A stretch of 64,000 nt of DNA from Carettochelys insculpta (taxonomy: Eukaryota; Chordata; Testudines; Carettochelyidae). A program made the position numbers and the translations under genes. Under the pieces are notes generated by a model. That model was not told the origin of the DNA. It ran no database searches and worked only from the letters and a program-made list of their open reading frames with translations. Positions 1 through 11,217 of the stretch are shown here, one piece after another (position 1 is the stretch's first letter; each line of letters opens with the position of its first letter). The stretch spans positions 6,591,837-6,655,836 of the forward strand of contig NC_134158.1 in assembly GCF_033958435.1 (NCBI RefSeq), given 5' to 3'.

Positions 1-58
1 GGAACTGGACTCAATGATCCTTTGAGGTCCCTTCCAGTTCTAATGTTCTATGGGTCTA
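1..58 (+). mobile_element. CR1 3' tip at the window edge
   Basis: GAGGTCCCTTCCAGTTCTAATGTTCTATG is a CR1 3' end; the rest lies outside the window. Confidence 0.75.
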
Positions 59-85
59 TCTTCTCCAAGGACATTTAATCCATTG

Positions 86-206
86 CAGCTAAGGGACAAC
101 AGCTGGGGTACTCCTGGAGCCAGCTAGAAAGCTTTGTCCCTGGACAGAGCGAAGTGGAGGAGGCTTGTAGATGACCTGTGCTCCACTCAGAGAAGAAGGG
201 TGAAGT
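86..206 (+). repeat. Interspersed repeat shared with 3199-3313
   Basis: GGACAACAGCTGGGGTACTCC, CCAGCTAG, AAGTGGAGGAGG and TAGATGACCTGTG recur in order at 3199-3313. Family unknown. Confidence 0.5.
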
Positions 207-228
207 GGTAGTTGTATCTAAACATACT

Positions 229-430
229 GTAGAATCATAGAATCCTAGGGATGGAAAGGACCTCAGGAGGTCAGGATCAACCCCAACCAAGTCATCCCAG
301 ACAGGACTTTGCCAAGCTGGGATTTAAAAACCTCTAGGGATGGAGATCCCACCACCTCCCTAGGTAATGCATTCCAGTGCTTCACCCCACTCCCATGCCT
401 GTCTCAGCCCAGCGTCTTGCGTGGGAGCCT
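229..430 (-). mobile_element. CR1 3' end, antisense
   Basis: AGAATCATAGAATCCTAGGG tail followed by the GGAGATCCCACCACCTCCC block. Confidence 0.8.
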
Positions 431-440
431 GGCTTTCAAT

Positions 441-1584
441 GCTACACCTTCCGCACCTTGTTCAGATTTCTCCTGTCTGTGTCCACGCTGAGCGCAGGCG
501 CGACTTGTGATCTTTGGTGCTGTTGAACATAACACGGTGGCTCTGAGGTGGTAGGCGTGTGCTGGCAAGTGTGACAGGTACCTGCACACTCAGTTGCGGG
601 TTTTTGGCCGTTTCTGGTGGTGTGAACCCTGATGGAAACTCTGATGTAAGAATGGCAGGGGGCGGGAGCTACACCAAACATCCTCCCCCACTGGTGTGAA
701 ACATAACCCCAGAGGCACTGTGATTGCGAAGTCTCTGGTCTACAGCCCAGGCTCTGGGCCAGCTGGCTTGGAGCTCAGCCAGTAGATGCATTTGGGCTTT
801 AGCCCCTCAGGTTCACCTGCTCTGTTGGCCTCCCAAGGAGGGGCATCTCCAGCATGAGCTGCTGATCCGTCTCAGTGCCTTTGGGGCGGGTGCTTCTGAA
901 CTGGCGTGCCTGAGAACGGTCCCAGCATGCCCTGAGATTTTGTCCATTTCCCCTCGCCATTGATCTTTGCAGAGGGGCTTGACAACCTCAGGCCAGCTGG
1001 AGCTCCAGGAGCAAGGCTGCCTGAGTCCCAGCTGGTGCGGGATTTGTCAGTTTCCCCTGTCGGCTCTTTGCAGCCCGCCAGAGCCCATTCCTGCCAGGAA
1101 GCAGCTGAAATGCTGATTGATAGCTTGAATGGGCTGGCAGAGAGCCCACGCCCACTTCCTGCTGTGGCCAGAGCAGGGGAGGGAGGGCCAGAGCCTGCTG
1201 GAGCTGGGCCACTGTTTAAACGCTCACACCGCCTCCTTCCATGAGTAAAAAGTGGGTGTGCCATGGAATTGTCTGTCTCATTAAAGTGTGTGGTGTTACG
1301 TACACACACACCTTCAAGCAATGGGCTCAGCTGGCTACCTCCTTGCACCACAGCGGTGCATACGGCCCAGTGCTTGCCCGAGGATTAACACACGCCCATG
1401 TGCCTTCTAGTGGGGAGCGCGCAACGGCAGCTAAATCAAACACCTTTTCCCTTGCTAGTGAAGGGGAAGAGAGTCATTTCGCTCCAGCTTCTGTGGATGG
1501 GAGCGCGTCTAATTGGCCCTTCTCTTCCTTCTGCACAACCTCCTTCCATCCCCCCCACCCATTAGATAACCTAGCTTGTTTCAC
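441..1584. other. No gene recognised
   Basis: GC-rich sequence with long open frames on both strands (for example 872-1351 minus) but no recognisable domain. I see no clear repeat family. Confidence 0.4.
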
Positions 1585-1745
1585 AGCCTCAAAGCCTGTC
1601 CCCCATGATTCTTTTTCCATCTATGGGCAGAATAAATTTTATTCTGCGCACCAAAGCATGTGCAGATGTGCACCACTGATAGAGCCTCACACTGCTGGCT
1701 GTGAGCACTCTGCTAATCAGCTGGGCAGCACCTGAATCAATCCTG
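1585..1745 (+). repeat. Short repeat family with GAATAAATTTTAT core
   Basis: TTTTTCCATCTATGGGCAG, GAATAAATTTTATTCTGCGCACCAAAGCATG and CTGCTAATCAGCTGGGCAGCACCTGAAT. At least seven more copies are recognisable in the window, in both orientations. Origin unknown. Confidence 0.6.
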
Positions 1746-2685
1746 AGTGGCCGCCCAAGCGCTCAGCTCATAGGGTTTGCGCTGGTCTCACTAAAATCTG
1801 GATCTTGGCTTGTCCTTCCAGATCCAGTCATCAGATTCCACTCTGGTTTTTGACTCACTCCATGGGAGCCAACAGGACAGTTCCCCAGCAGGGGTGTGAG
1901 ACATCCCCCAGCAGGTGTAGAAAAGCTGCTCATGGCATTTCACTGCCGTTGCTTGTGAGTGTGAATGGCATCACTCAGCTGCCCAGGCTCCTGTCATGTT
2001 TATACACTAGAAGATTTACTTGGAATTGCTCGGGTCCTTCAGGCAATTCATTTGTGCCTCTTGGAAAATAAAATGAAAAATGTCTGTGCTTTATTTAAAT
2101 CGCTCCTCTGGGGAGAAGGGTTCAGGATGCAGCAGCCCCAGGGAGAGAGAGACCCACCCCAGCCCCTTCTCACTGCAGCAGCTTGGAGCCAGGTGAGATG
2201 TGCCTCTCCATTGGGTCCCAGGCAGGGGAAGAGTGGCTGTTCCCCAACTGGGGCAAATCCGTGTTCCTCTGCCCCCTGCACTCCCCAGCCAGAGTGAAGG
2301 ATGCAGCAAACAAGGCACTTTCCCCTCGCTCCCTGACAAAGGAAACAGCCAGCAGTGTTCTTGTACGATTTGGATGGGGGGTGCGTGAAACTTCAGCCCC
2401 CCCGCCCCACCAAAGGGCACCTGTGGGGTGGGAATCTCGGGACTAGGGCAGTCCCAGAGGGGGAGCATACCCCCAGCCAGCCCCTTTCACCTGCCTGGTG
2501 ATTCGACCTCTTTTCTCTATGGTTTTCTGAGCAACAGTCCCATTCCAGGCACATCCCATTTTCCTGGCACAACCAAATGTCGACCTTGCTACAAGATCGG
2601 TGCCCAGGAAGCTGTGTGCCATATATCCTGGTCCCAGCTCACCCCATTTAAGAGGTCTTGAGCAGACACACACAGGGACAGACGA
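1746..2685. other. No gene recognised
   Basis: Mixed sequence up to the foldback SINE. I searched the minus strand for lectin membrane and CTLD exons belonging to the ITIM exon and found none. Confidence 0.4.
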
Positions 2686-2699
2686 ACTCTCTCAAATAC

Positions 2700-2843
2700 T
2701 ATCAAAACAAAAAAGCAGTCCAGCAGCACTTTAAAGACTAACAAAATAATTTATTAGGTGATGAGCTTTCGTGGGACAGACCCACTTCTTTACTGCTTTT
2801 TTTGTTTTGATAGTATATAGACTACCACGGCTTTCTCTCTGTT
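2700..2843. mobile_element. Foldback SINE unit with 14-bp target duplication
   Basis: A forward SINE piece (AAAGCAGTCCAGCAGCACTTT to CCCACTTCTT) runs into a reverse head piece (ACTGCTTTTTTTGTTTTGAT to CTCTCTGTT). ACTCTCTCAAATAC stands on both sides (2686-2699, 2844-2857). Confidence 0.8.
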
Positions 2844-3198
2844 ACTCTCTCAAATACCCAATAGATTCATGCAGCTGCAAAGAGAAAGCAAATCGGCTGT
2901 GTTGTGCTGAAAGCTTGGAAAGATCAGGGCAAGCTTCCCAGGGCACTGTTTCTCAAACTCTGTTCCGCTGAACACTGCTGTTCCGTGATCGTCCCATGGG
3001 TGTGCCGGGAGGGTCTCACGCTTTTTTAATATCATACACTGACGGTCTATATTATCTGTTCTTAAAACCAGATAGAATGTTACTTCTTCCTTGCTACAAT
3101 ACCCAGATAAACAACTTCGTTATGGTTTCGGCTGTATATGTTGCAGCTTGCTCTCCCATGGAACCCACATGGAAAATGCGACAGAAGAAGACCTACTG

Positions 3199-3313
3199 AG
3201 GCTGAAGGACAACAACTGGGTGCTCCTGGGGTCAGCTAGGAGTTTTGTCTTGAGACAGAGCCAAGTGGAGGGGACTGGTAGATGACCTATGCACCACGCG
3301 CAGTACAAGGGTT
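3199..3313 (+). repeat. Interspersed repeat, second copy
   Basis: GGACAACAACTGGGTGCTCC to TAGATGACCTATGCACC. It lies in what would be the first intron of the ITIM-exon gene. Confidence 0.5.
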
Positions 3314-3601
3314 TAAATTAAGTAAGTCAAGTCACTGTTTGGATTTTTGGTTTGTTTTGTGTTTTCAATTTGACAATATTTTTGGGAAGAAAATTTCTAT
3401 CGGTGTTTTATGTAAAAAACATATTCTTGGGTGTTCCGCGGTCTCAGGGAGTTTAAGGAAGCCCAGCCTAGGGTGCTGAGTCCCACCTGGCGGTCTGAAA
3501 ATTGCTCTGTGGGCTCCGTTGGCTCAACTTTAATACACGCCCATGCAGAGTGGAATCCTGAACTTAGCGGGAATCGGGGAAAGAAAATCGAACGCACTTA
3601 C

Positions 3602-3686
3602 CGTGGCGCTTCAGGGGAGGGGGCTGGCCGGTGGGGGACGAGTCTTCGAGGATGTTTAGATCAGCGTAGACAACTTCCTCGGTCAT
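3602..3686 (-). CDS. First coding exon of an ITIM-bearing NK-type lectin receptor (rest not seen)
   Basis: On the minus strand an ATG opens 28 codons plus one base, ending at a consensus donor (ACG/GTAAGT). The peptide begins MTEEVVYADLNILEDSSP and ends in a Pro-rich stretch. VVYADL fits the ITIM consensus V/I-x-Y-x-x-L and lies in the first ten residues, where inhibitory NKR-P1/KLR and CLEC12-type receptors carry it; phosphorylated ITIMs recruit SHP phosphatases. The exon is 85 nt with phase-1 exit, the same length and phase as the first coding exon of the CLEC2-like gene in this window. A purine sits at -3. An in-frame ATG 21 codons upstream (3749) is a less likely start. No membrane or CTLD exon was found on this strand down to position 1, so the gene runs out of the window or is broken. 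It points away from the CLEC2-like gene. Confidence 0.62.
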
Positions 3687-3689
3687 GGT

Positions 3690-4754
3690 CCGTGCGGCCA
3701 AGTGCACCCAGCGAAGGGACTCTGGGGAAGGCCAGCCACTGTAATCCAAGCAGTGCCTTGAAAATCAGGCAGTACCATCTGTCAGGGGCTGGCGAATTTC
3801 CTTCTTATCTCTGAGCTGGAGATTTCCTTCACGACCAGGTCTCACCTCCTTACCTCAGGGCGATTGAAGCCAGAAGCAGGGGTGGTTCCCAGACAGAAAG
3901 CTCTCCTGTCCCGCTACTCGAGGGATGCTGCCTTCACAATGGGCCTGGCCTTCTAGCAGAGCCGTTAAGCTGCCATTTCCTGCTGGGGTCGGCCACCTTG
4001 AATCCAGGCCCTCTGCCTTTCCCAATAGTTTTGGGGTGGCCTGGCCCTCGTTTTGAGGCTCTCAAATGGGTCCTGTGTCTCCTCAGCTGTGCTTGACAGA
4101 CACTAGCAGTGAATCTTCCTTCAACAGGGGCACTGCCCTGCTGCAGGGGGTTGAACAGGCGCGTCCGTCGTTGCTGTGGAGAACCAGCCGTTAAGTCACC
4201 AGGTTCCCACAAGCGGGGGGGGCTGAGTTTTGAGGGGAGCCCTCTCACCTTGCTCCGTCCCCAACTGCTCTGCAGCCCTAGCGGCTCACCTCAGCCTTGT
4301 GATGACCAATTCAGTGGTCACCCGGCTACAGCAGAGTTAAAAATCAAAGGTCACTTTCCATGACACCAAACCCACCCACTGCTCTGCAGCAGCTAGGACA
4401 ACGCATGGTTTGGAAGCAACAGCCGGACCCCTCCTGTGGGCAGAAGGATTGTTATTGAATCTGTTTCCCCAAACCCCTGGTACTTGATCCTCCCCAGATA
4501 AGAGGTGAGCCTCCCAGCTTACCAAGTGAGGGTAGCCTACAGCCCAGGCGAGAGGAAGGATGAGGGTAACACCAGCAGGTTCCCACAGTTACTCTGTGTG
4601 TGCATGCGAAGGGCTCTGCTGACGCAGCTGACACCCGAGTGAGGTGTCAGGAGGGCTTAGAGGGAGGCACTAGAGGTGAGATGATGACAGGGCCCTAGAT
4701 ATACGGGACCACATGGGAGGAGGCATATCTGGGACCCTCCCTGCTAACTCAGTG
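3690..4754. other. 5' flank of the ITIM exon; nothing else recognised
   Basis: On the minus strand this would hold the promoter or 5' exons of the ITIM gene. No clear TATA box or CpG island is visible. Confidence 0.35.
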
Positions 4755-4905
4755 GTCCCTCTAACTTCTTCCAGCCGAGTGCGGAATAAATTTTGTGCTG
4801 AGGCTCGTGTGGATATGGGTGGGTGCTCTGTCAATTAGCATGGTGGCGTTTGAACCCCTCCTAGGCTGCCGCCCATGTGCTCATCAGCCAGAGAAAAAAT
4901 GCTAG
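4755..4905 (+). repeat. GAATAAATTTT-family repeat, diverged
   Basis: CCTCTAACTTCTTCCAGCCG, GGAATAAATTTTGTGCTG, TCAATTAGCATGGTGGCGTTTGAA. Confidence 0.5.
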
Positions 4906-5454
4906 CGAGGAGGCAGGGCTTATGACCAGTCTATGTGCGGGGCTGGGTTAGCACGGTAAGGAGCATCTCAGCCTGTTCTGGATCCCACACACCAGCTAGG
5001 TCCCTAGCGCTAACAGCAGTGTTTTCAGAACACACTCAGGACAGGGCTTCAAGGCCTGTTTCTACACAGGCAGTGGCCAGCAGCAGCCACAGGCTGACTG
5101 GAAATCACCTCCCCATGTAGGCTGCAGCAGCACCGAGCGACACCAGCTAAACCACCTTGGACCTGCTAGTTTTTTAGGTTCCTTTTTCCTCTCTGTGGGC
5201 TGTGCTCATTGTTCCTTTGCTTGCAGGAGGTGACAAAAGCAACCTGCTCTCAGCTCTGTCTTGTATAGGCAGCCCTCCTCCTTGCTATTTGTCCCCCCTC
5301 CTCAGCATGGTGGCTCCCTGTGTTCACACTGGACTGCTGCCCCTGGGAGCAAAGCCAGCGTTTCCTGTAAGCGCCGGGCTTGTGCAGCTGCCCAGGAGAG
5401 AGTCCTAGGCCACCCAGGTGATTTATCAGGGTGCCCACAGCTAGGATGTTCACC

Positions 5455-5545
5455 CCCACACTTGTTGTGCACACCTGTACCTGCCTTGGTGCACATAACA
5501 AAATTTATTCTGCACAAGGGTAGAAAAGATAAGCGGGGATGTGCG
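5455..5545 (-). repeat. GAATAAATTTT-family repeat, antisense
   Basis: CTTGGTGCACATAACAAAATTTATTCTGC. Confidence 0.55.
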
Positions 5546-5819
5546 TGAAAACTGGAGTTGGAAAGAGGTTTCCTTGTCCCCCTGTGGACACATCAGCTTG
5601 GTGAAAAAAACAAAACAAAACAAAAAATATCAGTCCCTGAAACATAGAAGAGTTTCATATGTCCCTGGTCACATCCCCGTCTGATCTGACTTGCTTTTTC
5701 CTCTTTTGATACATACTATTGATAATGGGCCATTTCCACTTTACTGAATAGACCTTGTCAGCTCTGGCCCTCCCTTTTACTGGGACCCCACTCTTTAAAT
5801 ACCCCTCTGAAACCACCCC

Positions 5820-5960
5820 CAACTCATGCATCTGATGAAGTGGATCTTTGCCCACAAAAGCTTATGCTCCAAAATATCTGTTAGTCTATAAGGTGCCACA
5901 GGACTTCTTGTTGTTCCCAAAGCTACAGACTAACATGGCCACCTCTCTGATATATGTGCC
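5820..5960 (-). mobile_element. Single SINE, antisense
   Basis: CATCTGATGAAGTGG, TTAGTCTATAAGGTGCCACAG and AGACTAACATGGCCACCTCTC in reverse order. Confidence 0.8.
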
Positions 5961-6357
5961 TGGAGTGTATCATGGGACCTGTAGTTTTCGTAATAGCTTG
6001 CAAACCCAGAAGGGACTACGGTGTGGTCAGGTACGTCCAGGGGCGCCCAGTGCAGGGAATCTTGGGGGACAGCCAGCCATGTGCTACTGCCTATAGCCTA
6101 TAACGATATATGTATAGGTTGAACCTCTCTAATCCAGAACTCTCTCAGCCGGCAAACTCCGTAATCCAGCATGATTGTAGTGAGCCGGACGACCACTTCT
6201 CATGGGTGTGGCCAAGTTCCACGCAGTTCCATAAAGTTTGTTTCCTGCCACCAGTCCTGGCTCTCAGTGCTCTGGGCTGTTCTTTAGTGGTAATGGGCCC
6301 CCTAAATGTCTTCTAAGAACCCTGGAAGCAGTGGGAGGGTTGGTAGGGCTGCTAGAC

Positions 6358-7419
6358 CACAGGTGAGCAAGGTTTTTAGGTTGTGGCCCCTTTCCGGCCT
6401 TTGACCACAGGAAGGGATTGCTGCAGGGAGGGGGTCACTGATCACACTGCACCCCCTATTTTGCGCACCACTGGGTGCAAGCACAGTGCAGACACTAGGA
6501 GAAAGGATGCTCACCCTACAGATGGAGGCAAAGCCCCACCACCTTCCCCAGCAGTGCCAGGTAGTTCTTTATCTTGTTTTTCGAGAGCTGGACCCATGCT
6601 CCAGCTTGTGGGGAAAGAAACACAAAAAATGAACTCCCAGCTGTTTACAGAACCCGCCCACCCCTCTTTTCCAGCCCTCCCAGGCAGCTCTTTAAAGGAA
6701 CAAAAGAACATAACAAAAGATCAACATAATTGCCCTTAAAAAATCAAAAAAAGCCTGGACTCACTGGGGAAACTGAAACACGGGGCTGTCCCAGTAAAAG
6801 CACAGCTACATTAGGATCATCAAGCATTAGAACTGGAAGAGATCTCAAGAGGTCATCAGGTCCAGTTCTCTGCCCTCTTGGCAGGACCAAATACCATCTA
6901 GACCATCCCCAGTAGGAGTCTATCTAACCTGCTCTTAAATATCTCCAGCGACGGAGATTCCACAACCTCCCCAGGTAACTTATTCCAGTGTTTGACCACC
7001 CTGAGAAGCAATGGCTTCATTGTCCTTCAAGGGTTGGGTACCATCCTTTGATCTCTAGGGACTGATTCCATGGTTTCTCAGTCCATACGCAGCTCTGGCA
7101 GCGCCGAAGATAACTCTTGTATCATTGATGCCTGCAAGATGCTGGAGCACTCGTGCTTTCTCAGTCCATTAACTCCACTCAGATAGCTCTGCAAAACCTA
7201 ACTCCTGGGAGACGTAGGTAATGTGGCTGGGAGACCGGGGCTGGAAATGATTCTAGTGCTTGCAGAAGAGGGTGAACACCTGGCGGAGGGCTGGCGCCCC
7301 AGGTCAGATGAGCCTGGAGAAGCAGTGAGGAATGAGCAGGGACCTACAGGGGGAGGTGGAGCTGATGGCTGTACCCTCCCTTTTGAAGTGTCATCCCCCC
7401 CACCATTTGCACACCCCTG
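6358..7419. mobile_element. hAT-type element nested in a pogo-like MITE
   Basis: The ends CACAGGTGAGCAA and (reverse complement) CAGGGGTGTGCAA match at 10 of 13 bases. A perfect 8-bp duplication TGCTAGAC (6350-6357, 7420-7427) flanks the unit. No transposase is seen. It holds an antisense CR1 3' fragment. Confidence 0.75.
6811..7020 (-). mobile_element. CR1 3' fragment inside the hAT-type element
   Basis: AGAACTGGAAGAGATCTCAAG, CCAGTTCTCTGCCCTCTTGGC and GGAGATTCCACAACCTCCCC in antisense order. Confidence 0.8.
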
Positions 7420-7535
7420 TGCTAGACAATATTTACCTCCCATGGTCCAGGAAATTCTCTCACCCGGCACTGGTCAGGTCCTGAGGGTGCCGGGTGAGAG
7501 AGGTTCAACCTGTAATAGATTTTTTTCTCCAGGTA

Positions 7536-7687
7536 AAAACAAAAAAGCAGTCCAGTAGCACTTGAAAGACTAACAAAATAGCACGGCAATCTCTCTGTTA
7601 CTAACTACTTTGTTAGTCTTTCAAGTGCTACTGCACTGCTTTTTTGTTTTGATAGTACATAGACCAGCACGCTCCCTCTCTGTTACA
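7536..7687. mobile_element. Foldback SINE unit with 12-bp target duplication
   Basis: AGCAGTCCAGTAGCACTTGAA and its reverse complement flank a short centre. TTTCTCCAGGTA occurs at 7524-7535 and 7688-7699. Confidence 0.8.
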
Positions 7688-8160
7688 TTTCTCCAGGTAG
7701 TTACTCAAGACTGGCACTGTCACCTTTTAACCTTCTCTTCATTAAGCTTAATACACTGAACTGCTAAAATGGATCACTGTAATGGCATGCCCCAACTGCA
7801 ACTATACAGATGAAACCGGACAACCCCTCTGCTCTCTTGTGAATTTACACAGGAAAATGATTAAAAAAAAAACCAAACCCATCACCTGCAGATGAACATT
7901 TTTCACAGAGTGATCTCTCCATAGCTAAACAGGTTTAAATGCCACATCCGTGGGGAGTGGGAGCTGGCTTTCAGTGGCTACTCGTTTACCCAACAACACT
8001 CGCATGGGGTTGCGGAGATTTGGAAAATGCGTCCGTGCTCTCTGTCGGAGACGTTGTGTTCTGGGGTGGATTGGAAGCATTAATGCATTTGGTCCTCGTT
8101 CAGCTGGCTGGCTGCTCTGGTATGTTGCAAACCTCTCGAGCAAGAGCGCAACCGTAATAA

Positions 8161-8308
8161 GCATCAGAGGGGTGGCTGTGTTAGTCTGGATCCTCGAGAA
8201 CAACAAGAAGTCCTGTGGCACCTTATGGACTAACAGGTATTTTTGGAGCATAAGCTTGGCCCACGAAAGCTGATGCTCCAAAATATCTGTTAGTCTATAA
8301 GGTGCCAC
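8161..8308. mobile_element. Foldback SINE unit with near-perfect 10-bp target duplication
   Basis: AGAGGGGTGGCTGTGTTAGTC head, CTGTGGCACCTTATGGACTAA, then the reverse arm ending in TAGTCTATAAGGTGCCACA. ACC(G/A)TAATAA at 8151-8160 and 8309-8318. Confidence 0.75.
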
Positions 8309-8344
8309 ACCATAATAAATGTAAGTGAATGTGACTTTTTATGA

Positions 8345-8580
8345 GCAATCCTTGCTAGAGCCCCGCTTTAGGAAGTTGAAGGCTGCTATCAAATCGCCCC
8401 TCAGTCTTCTCTTCTGCAAACCCAGTCCCTCAGCCTCTCCTCACAGGTCATGTGCTCCGGCCCCTTAGTCATTTTCATTGCCCTCCAGTGGACCTGTCCA
8501 ATGCACCCACATCCTTTCCATACTGGGGGGGCAGAACTAGATGCATTACTCCAGAGGTGGCCTCATATTAAGTCCTTCTC
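8345..8580 (-). mobile_element. CR1 fragment, antisense
   Basis: CTCAGTCTTCTCTTCTGCAAACC, GCCCTCCAGTGGACCTGTCC and TACTCCAGAGGTGGCCTCA blocks match CR1 in reverse. Confidence 0.75.
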
Positions 8581-8584
8581 ACAA

Positions 8585-8750
8585 CTAGTGTTACCTCTAA
8601 TTTTTTCCCTCCATGGGCAGAATAAATTTTTTATGTGCACCAAGGCCTGTGCAGATGCGCACCACCAATAGAGACGCATGTTTCCCACTGAGGGGGGCTG
8701 TGGGGGCTCTGCTAATCAGCTGGGTGGCATTTGAATCTCTCCTGGGTGAA
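8585..8750 (+). repeat. GAATAAATTTT-family repeat
   Basis: CCATGGGCAGAATAAATTTTTTATG, CACCAAGGCCTGTGCAGATGCG and GCTAATCAGCTGGGTGGCATTTGAA. Confidence 0.6.
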
Positions 8751-8759
8751 TGCTGACAC

Positions 8760-9725
8760 AGACCACAGTTCATCACACAAGACATAGGGGGGTCTCCAAA
8801 TGAACTTAATAAGCAGGAGGCACCCAACACACAAAAGGAAGGATTTCGTGACACAATGCACAACCAACCTGGGGAACTCCCTGCCACAGGATGTTGGGAA
8901 GGCCAAGACTTTGCACAGCCCCAGAATAGAGCCCCCTGCTAGCAGCAAGCCCTGATTTCTCTGCTCCTACAGGGATAGCTTTACTTTTCTGAAGCCTTAG
9001 AATCAAGGCACAGGGCTGCAGGCTGAAGCAGGAAATCCCCTTTGATCGACACGCTCAGTGGGCCGTGGGCAGCGTTAGCCCTCGTGGGGCAGCCTGCTGA
9101 GGGTGTCGGCCTTTGAAGACGGGTACGAAGCAGGAAGCAGTGGGTGTGCGGCTGCCGATACTGCTGCCTGGCAAACTGACTCGCTGTTTCCTTGTGCACA
9201 CGCACCCATCGGGCTGTATCTACTGTCAGCTCTTGTCTTAGACTCCTACAATCAGAAGAGAGCACCAGGGCGCTAGGCCAGTGGCCCTCAGCTTTCCCAG
9301 GTGCCTTTCAGGAGCCTGATTTGTCTTGCACACACTCAGCAGGACTGACAGCCACTGCAGGCCCAGGGCAAAGTATTGGAAGGCCCCTGAAGGAAGGGGT
9401 GGAGGATTGGGCAGAAGGAATGGGGCTGAGGGCGTGGCCAGAGCACAGCACCGGCCTCTTCCTTTAGCCTTCACAGCAGCTCAGAGCAGCAGTTTCGGAA
9501 GGGCCTCGGCGTTTTTGCGGTGTTTCAAAGGGGTCTGTGGCTCCCGCTACATCTGCTGGGGCAGGACCGACAGCTGGGAGCTACAGGCCCTTTTGAAATG
9601 CCACTCCCCTGTGCAATGGCCCATAGCCCCTCCATCGGGGGGCCTCTGTGCCCCCAAAGCCCAGTCTCACTTCAGAAGTGCTGGCTCACTAAATCAGGCA
9701 AAAAATATAAAAAAGCTTCACAGCC
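8760..9725. other. No gene recognised
   Basis: Apparently unique sequence without recognisable coding exons. 10261-10900 and 11230-12090 are similar. Confidence 0.4.
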
Positions 9726-9730
9726 ACCGG

Positions 9731-10060
9731 TACAGGTTGAACCTCCCTCAGCCAGCACCTGTAGGACCTGACTGGTGCCAGATGAGAGAATTTGCTGGAC
9801 CGCTGGAGGGCAATATTCTTGAGCAGCATTATCAACACTTCCCCTGCTCCCTGGGCTCTTAGAAGACATTTCGGGGTAAATTAAGCTAAAGAACAGCCCA
9901 GCACACAGAGAGCCAGGACTGGTGGCCGGAAACAAACTTTAGGGGACCGTGGGAAACTTGCTCAAACCCAAGATAAGTGGTCATGCGGCTAACTAAAATC
10001 ATGTCGGATTACAGATGTTGCCAGATGAGACAGTTCCAGATCAGAGAGGTTCAACCTGTA
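9731..10060 (+). mobile_element. Pogo/Tigger-like MITE
   Basis: TACAGGTTGAACCTC at one end and GAGGTTCAACCTGTA at the other, perfect inverted repeats within TA dinucleotides. No coding capacity. Confidence 0.85.
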
Positions 10061-10171
10061 CTGAAAAATTGCCACCTTTTTCACTTATTTTACCACAGTT
10101 TTTCACAGGTGCCCTGCAATACCCTCGTGGACCCCCAGGGGTCCACAGGCCTCAGGTTGGGAACCACTGAG

Positions 10172-10250
10172 CTAGATGGTGCTTGGTCCTGCTGTGAGTA
10201 CATGGGATTGGACTTGACCTCTTGAGGGTCCTTCCCTGGTTTTATAGAGC
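10172..10250 (+). mobile_element. CR1 3' tip
   Basis: GGTGCTTGGTCCTGCTGTGAG, GGACTTGACCTCTTGAGGG and the TTTTATAGAG tail. Confidence 0.6.
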
Positions 10251-10902
10251 TGAGAGGTCTGGTTTAAGGAGGATGCTCTCTCGGTTTCTGTTTGCCCATC
10301 ATCTGAGCTCCTCCCTGTGTGGTTTCACTCAGACTCATTTCAAGTGCTCTGGTGAGCCTTGTGAGCTCCAGCCCAACCCTAGACCAAACTGGCCATGTGT
10401 GTTGTAACAGAAAATAAAACCCCGGTGAGCTTTGGGTGAAGCTGGAGGAGGAGCCGCACAGATGAATTTCTGATGGATGCAGGAGAACCCCAAACACCTG
10501 TCTCATGGTGAGACCACAGGGCAGAGGTCCAGGAACTGTGGGGTGAAGTCCACCACGGAGGTGCAAGGGAACAGTCTAGGGGTTGCAGCTGGGACTAGGC
10601 CAGGCCCCACGGGGGCAGGGAAAGGAGCGCTACCCAGCCCAGCCCTGCTTTCAGGTCTTCAATAGCCCTGCCCCATGCCATAGCCTGGCCCCGCCCCCCC
10701 AGTCTTCACCCTGACCATGGCTCTATTCCCAGCCCCAGACCAGACCCCATCTGTGGACCTCGTGATCCATCCACATTTCCTCACACCCACCCACCCCCAC
10801 TGTGGCCCTACTTGAGGGGTGCAAAGACAGGCATAAAAGGATGTGATTCTGAGAAATCTGGGGGATCCCTGCCCTAAGGACTAAGTTAAACCCATTGCAT
10901 GG

Positions 10903-11217
10903 AACAGGTTGAACCTCCCTCATCCAGCACCCTCAGGATCTGAGCGGTTCCAGGGGACAGAATTTGCCAGAATTTGTCTAGCACATTACCAACACTTCCA
11001 CTGCTCACTGGGCTCTTAGAAGATATTTAGGGGTCAATAACAGCTAAAGAACAGCCCAGAACACTGAGAGCCAGGACTGGTGGCTGGAAACAGAATTTAT
11101 GGGACTGCGGCAAACTTGGCTGCACCCATGAGAAGTGGTCATCTGGCTAATGAAATCATGCCGGATTACGGAATCTGATGGGTGAGAGAGTTCCAGATTA
11201 GAGAGGTTCGACCTGTA
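10903..11217 (+). mobile_element. Pogo/Tigger-like MITE, second copy
   Basis: ACAGGTTGAACCTCC...GAGGTTCGACCTGTA, collinear with the copy at 9731. Confidence 0.83.

Larger units (their letters stand above)
6113..7514 (-). mobile_element. Pogo/Tigger-like MITE, split by the hAT-type element
   Basis: The outer parts (6113-6357 and 7420-7514) together match the two intact copies at 9731 and 10903 in reverse, including the GGTTGAACCTCT/GAGGTTCAACCTGTA terminal inverted repeats with TA ends. Confidence 0.8.

Noticed and set aside
872..1351. 159-codon minus-strand frame
   Set aside because: GC-rich open frame with no domain, no splice logic and no relation to the ITIM exon.
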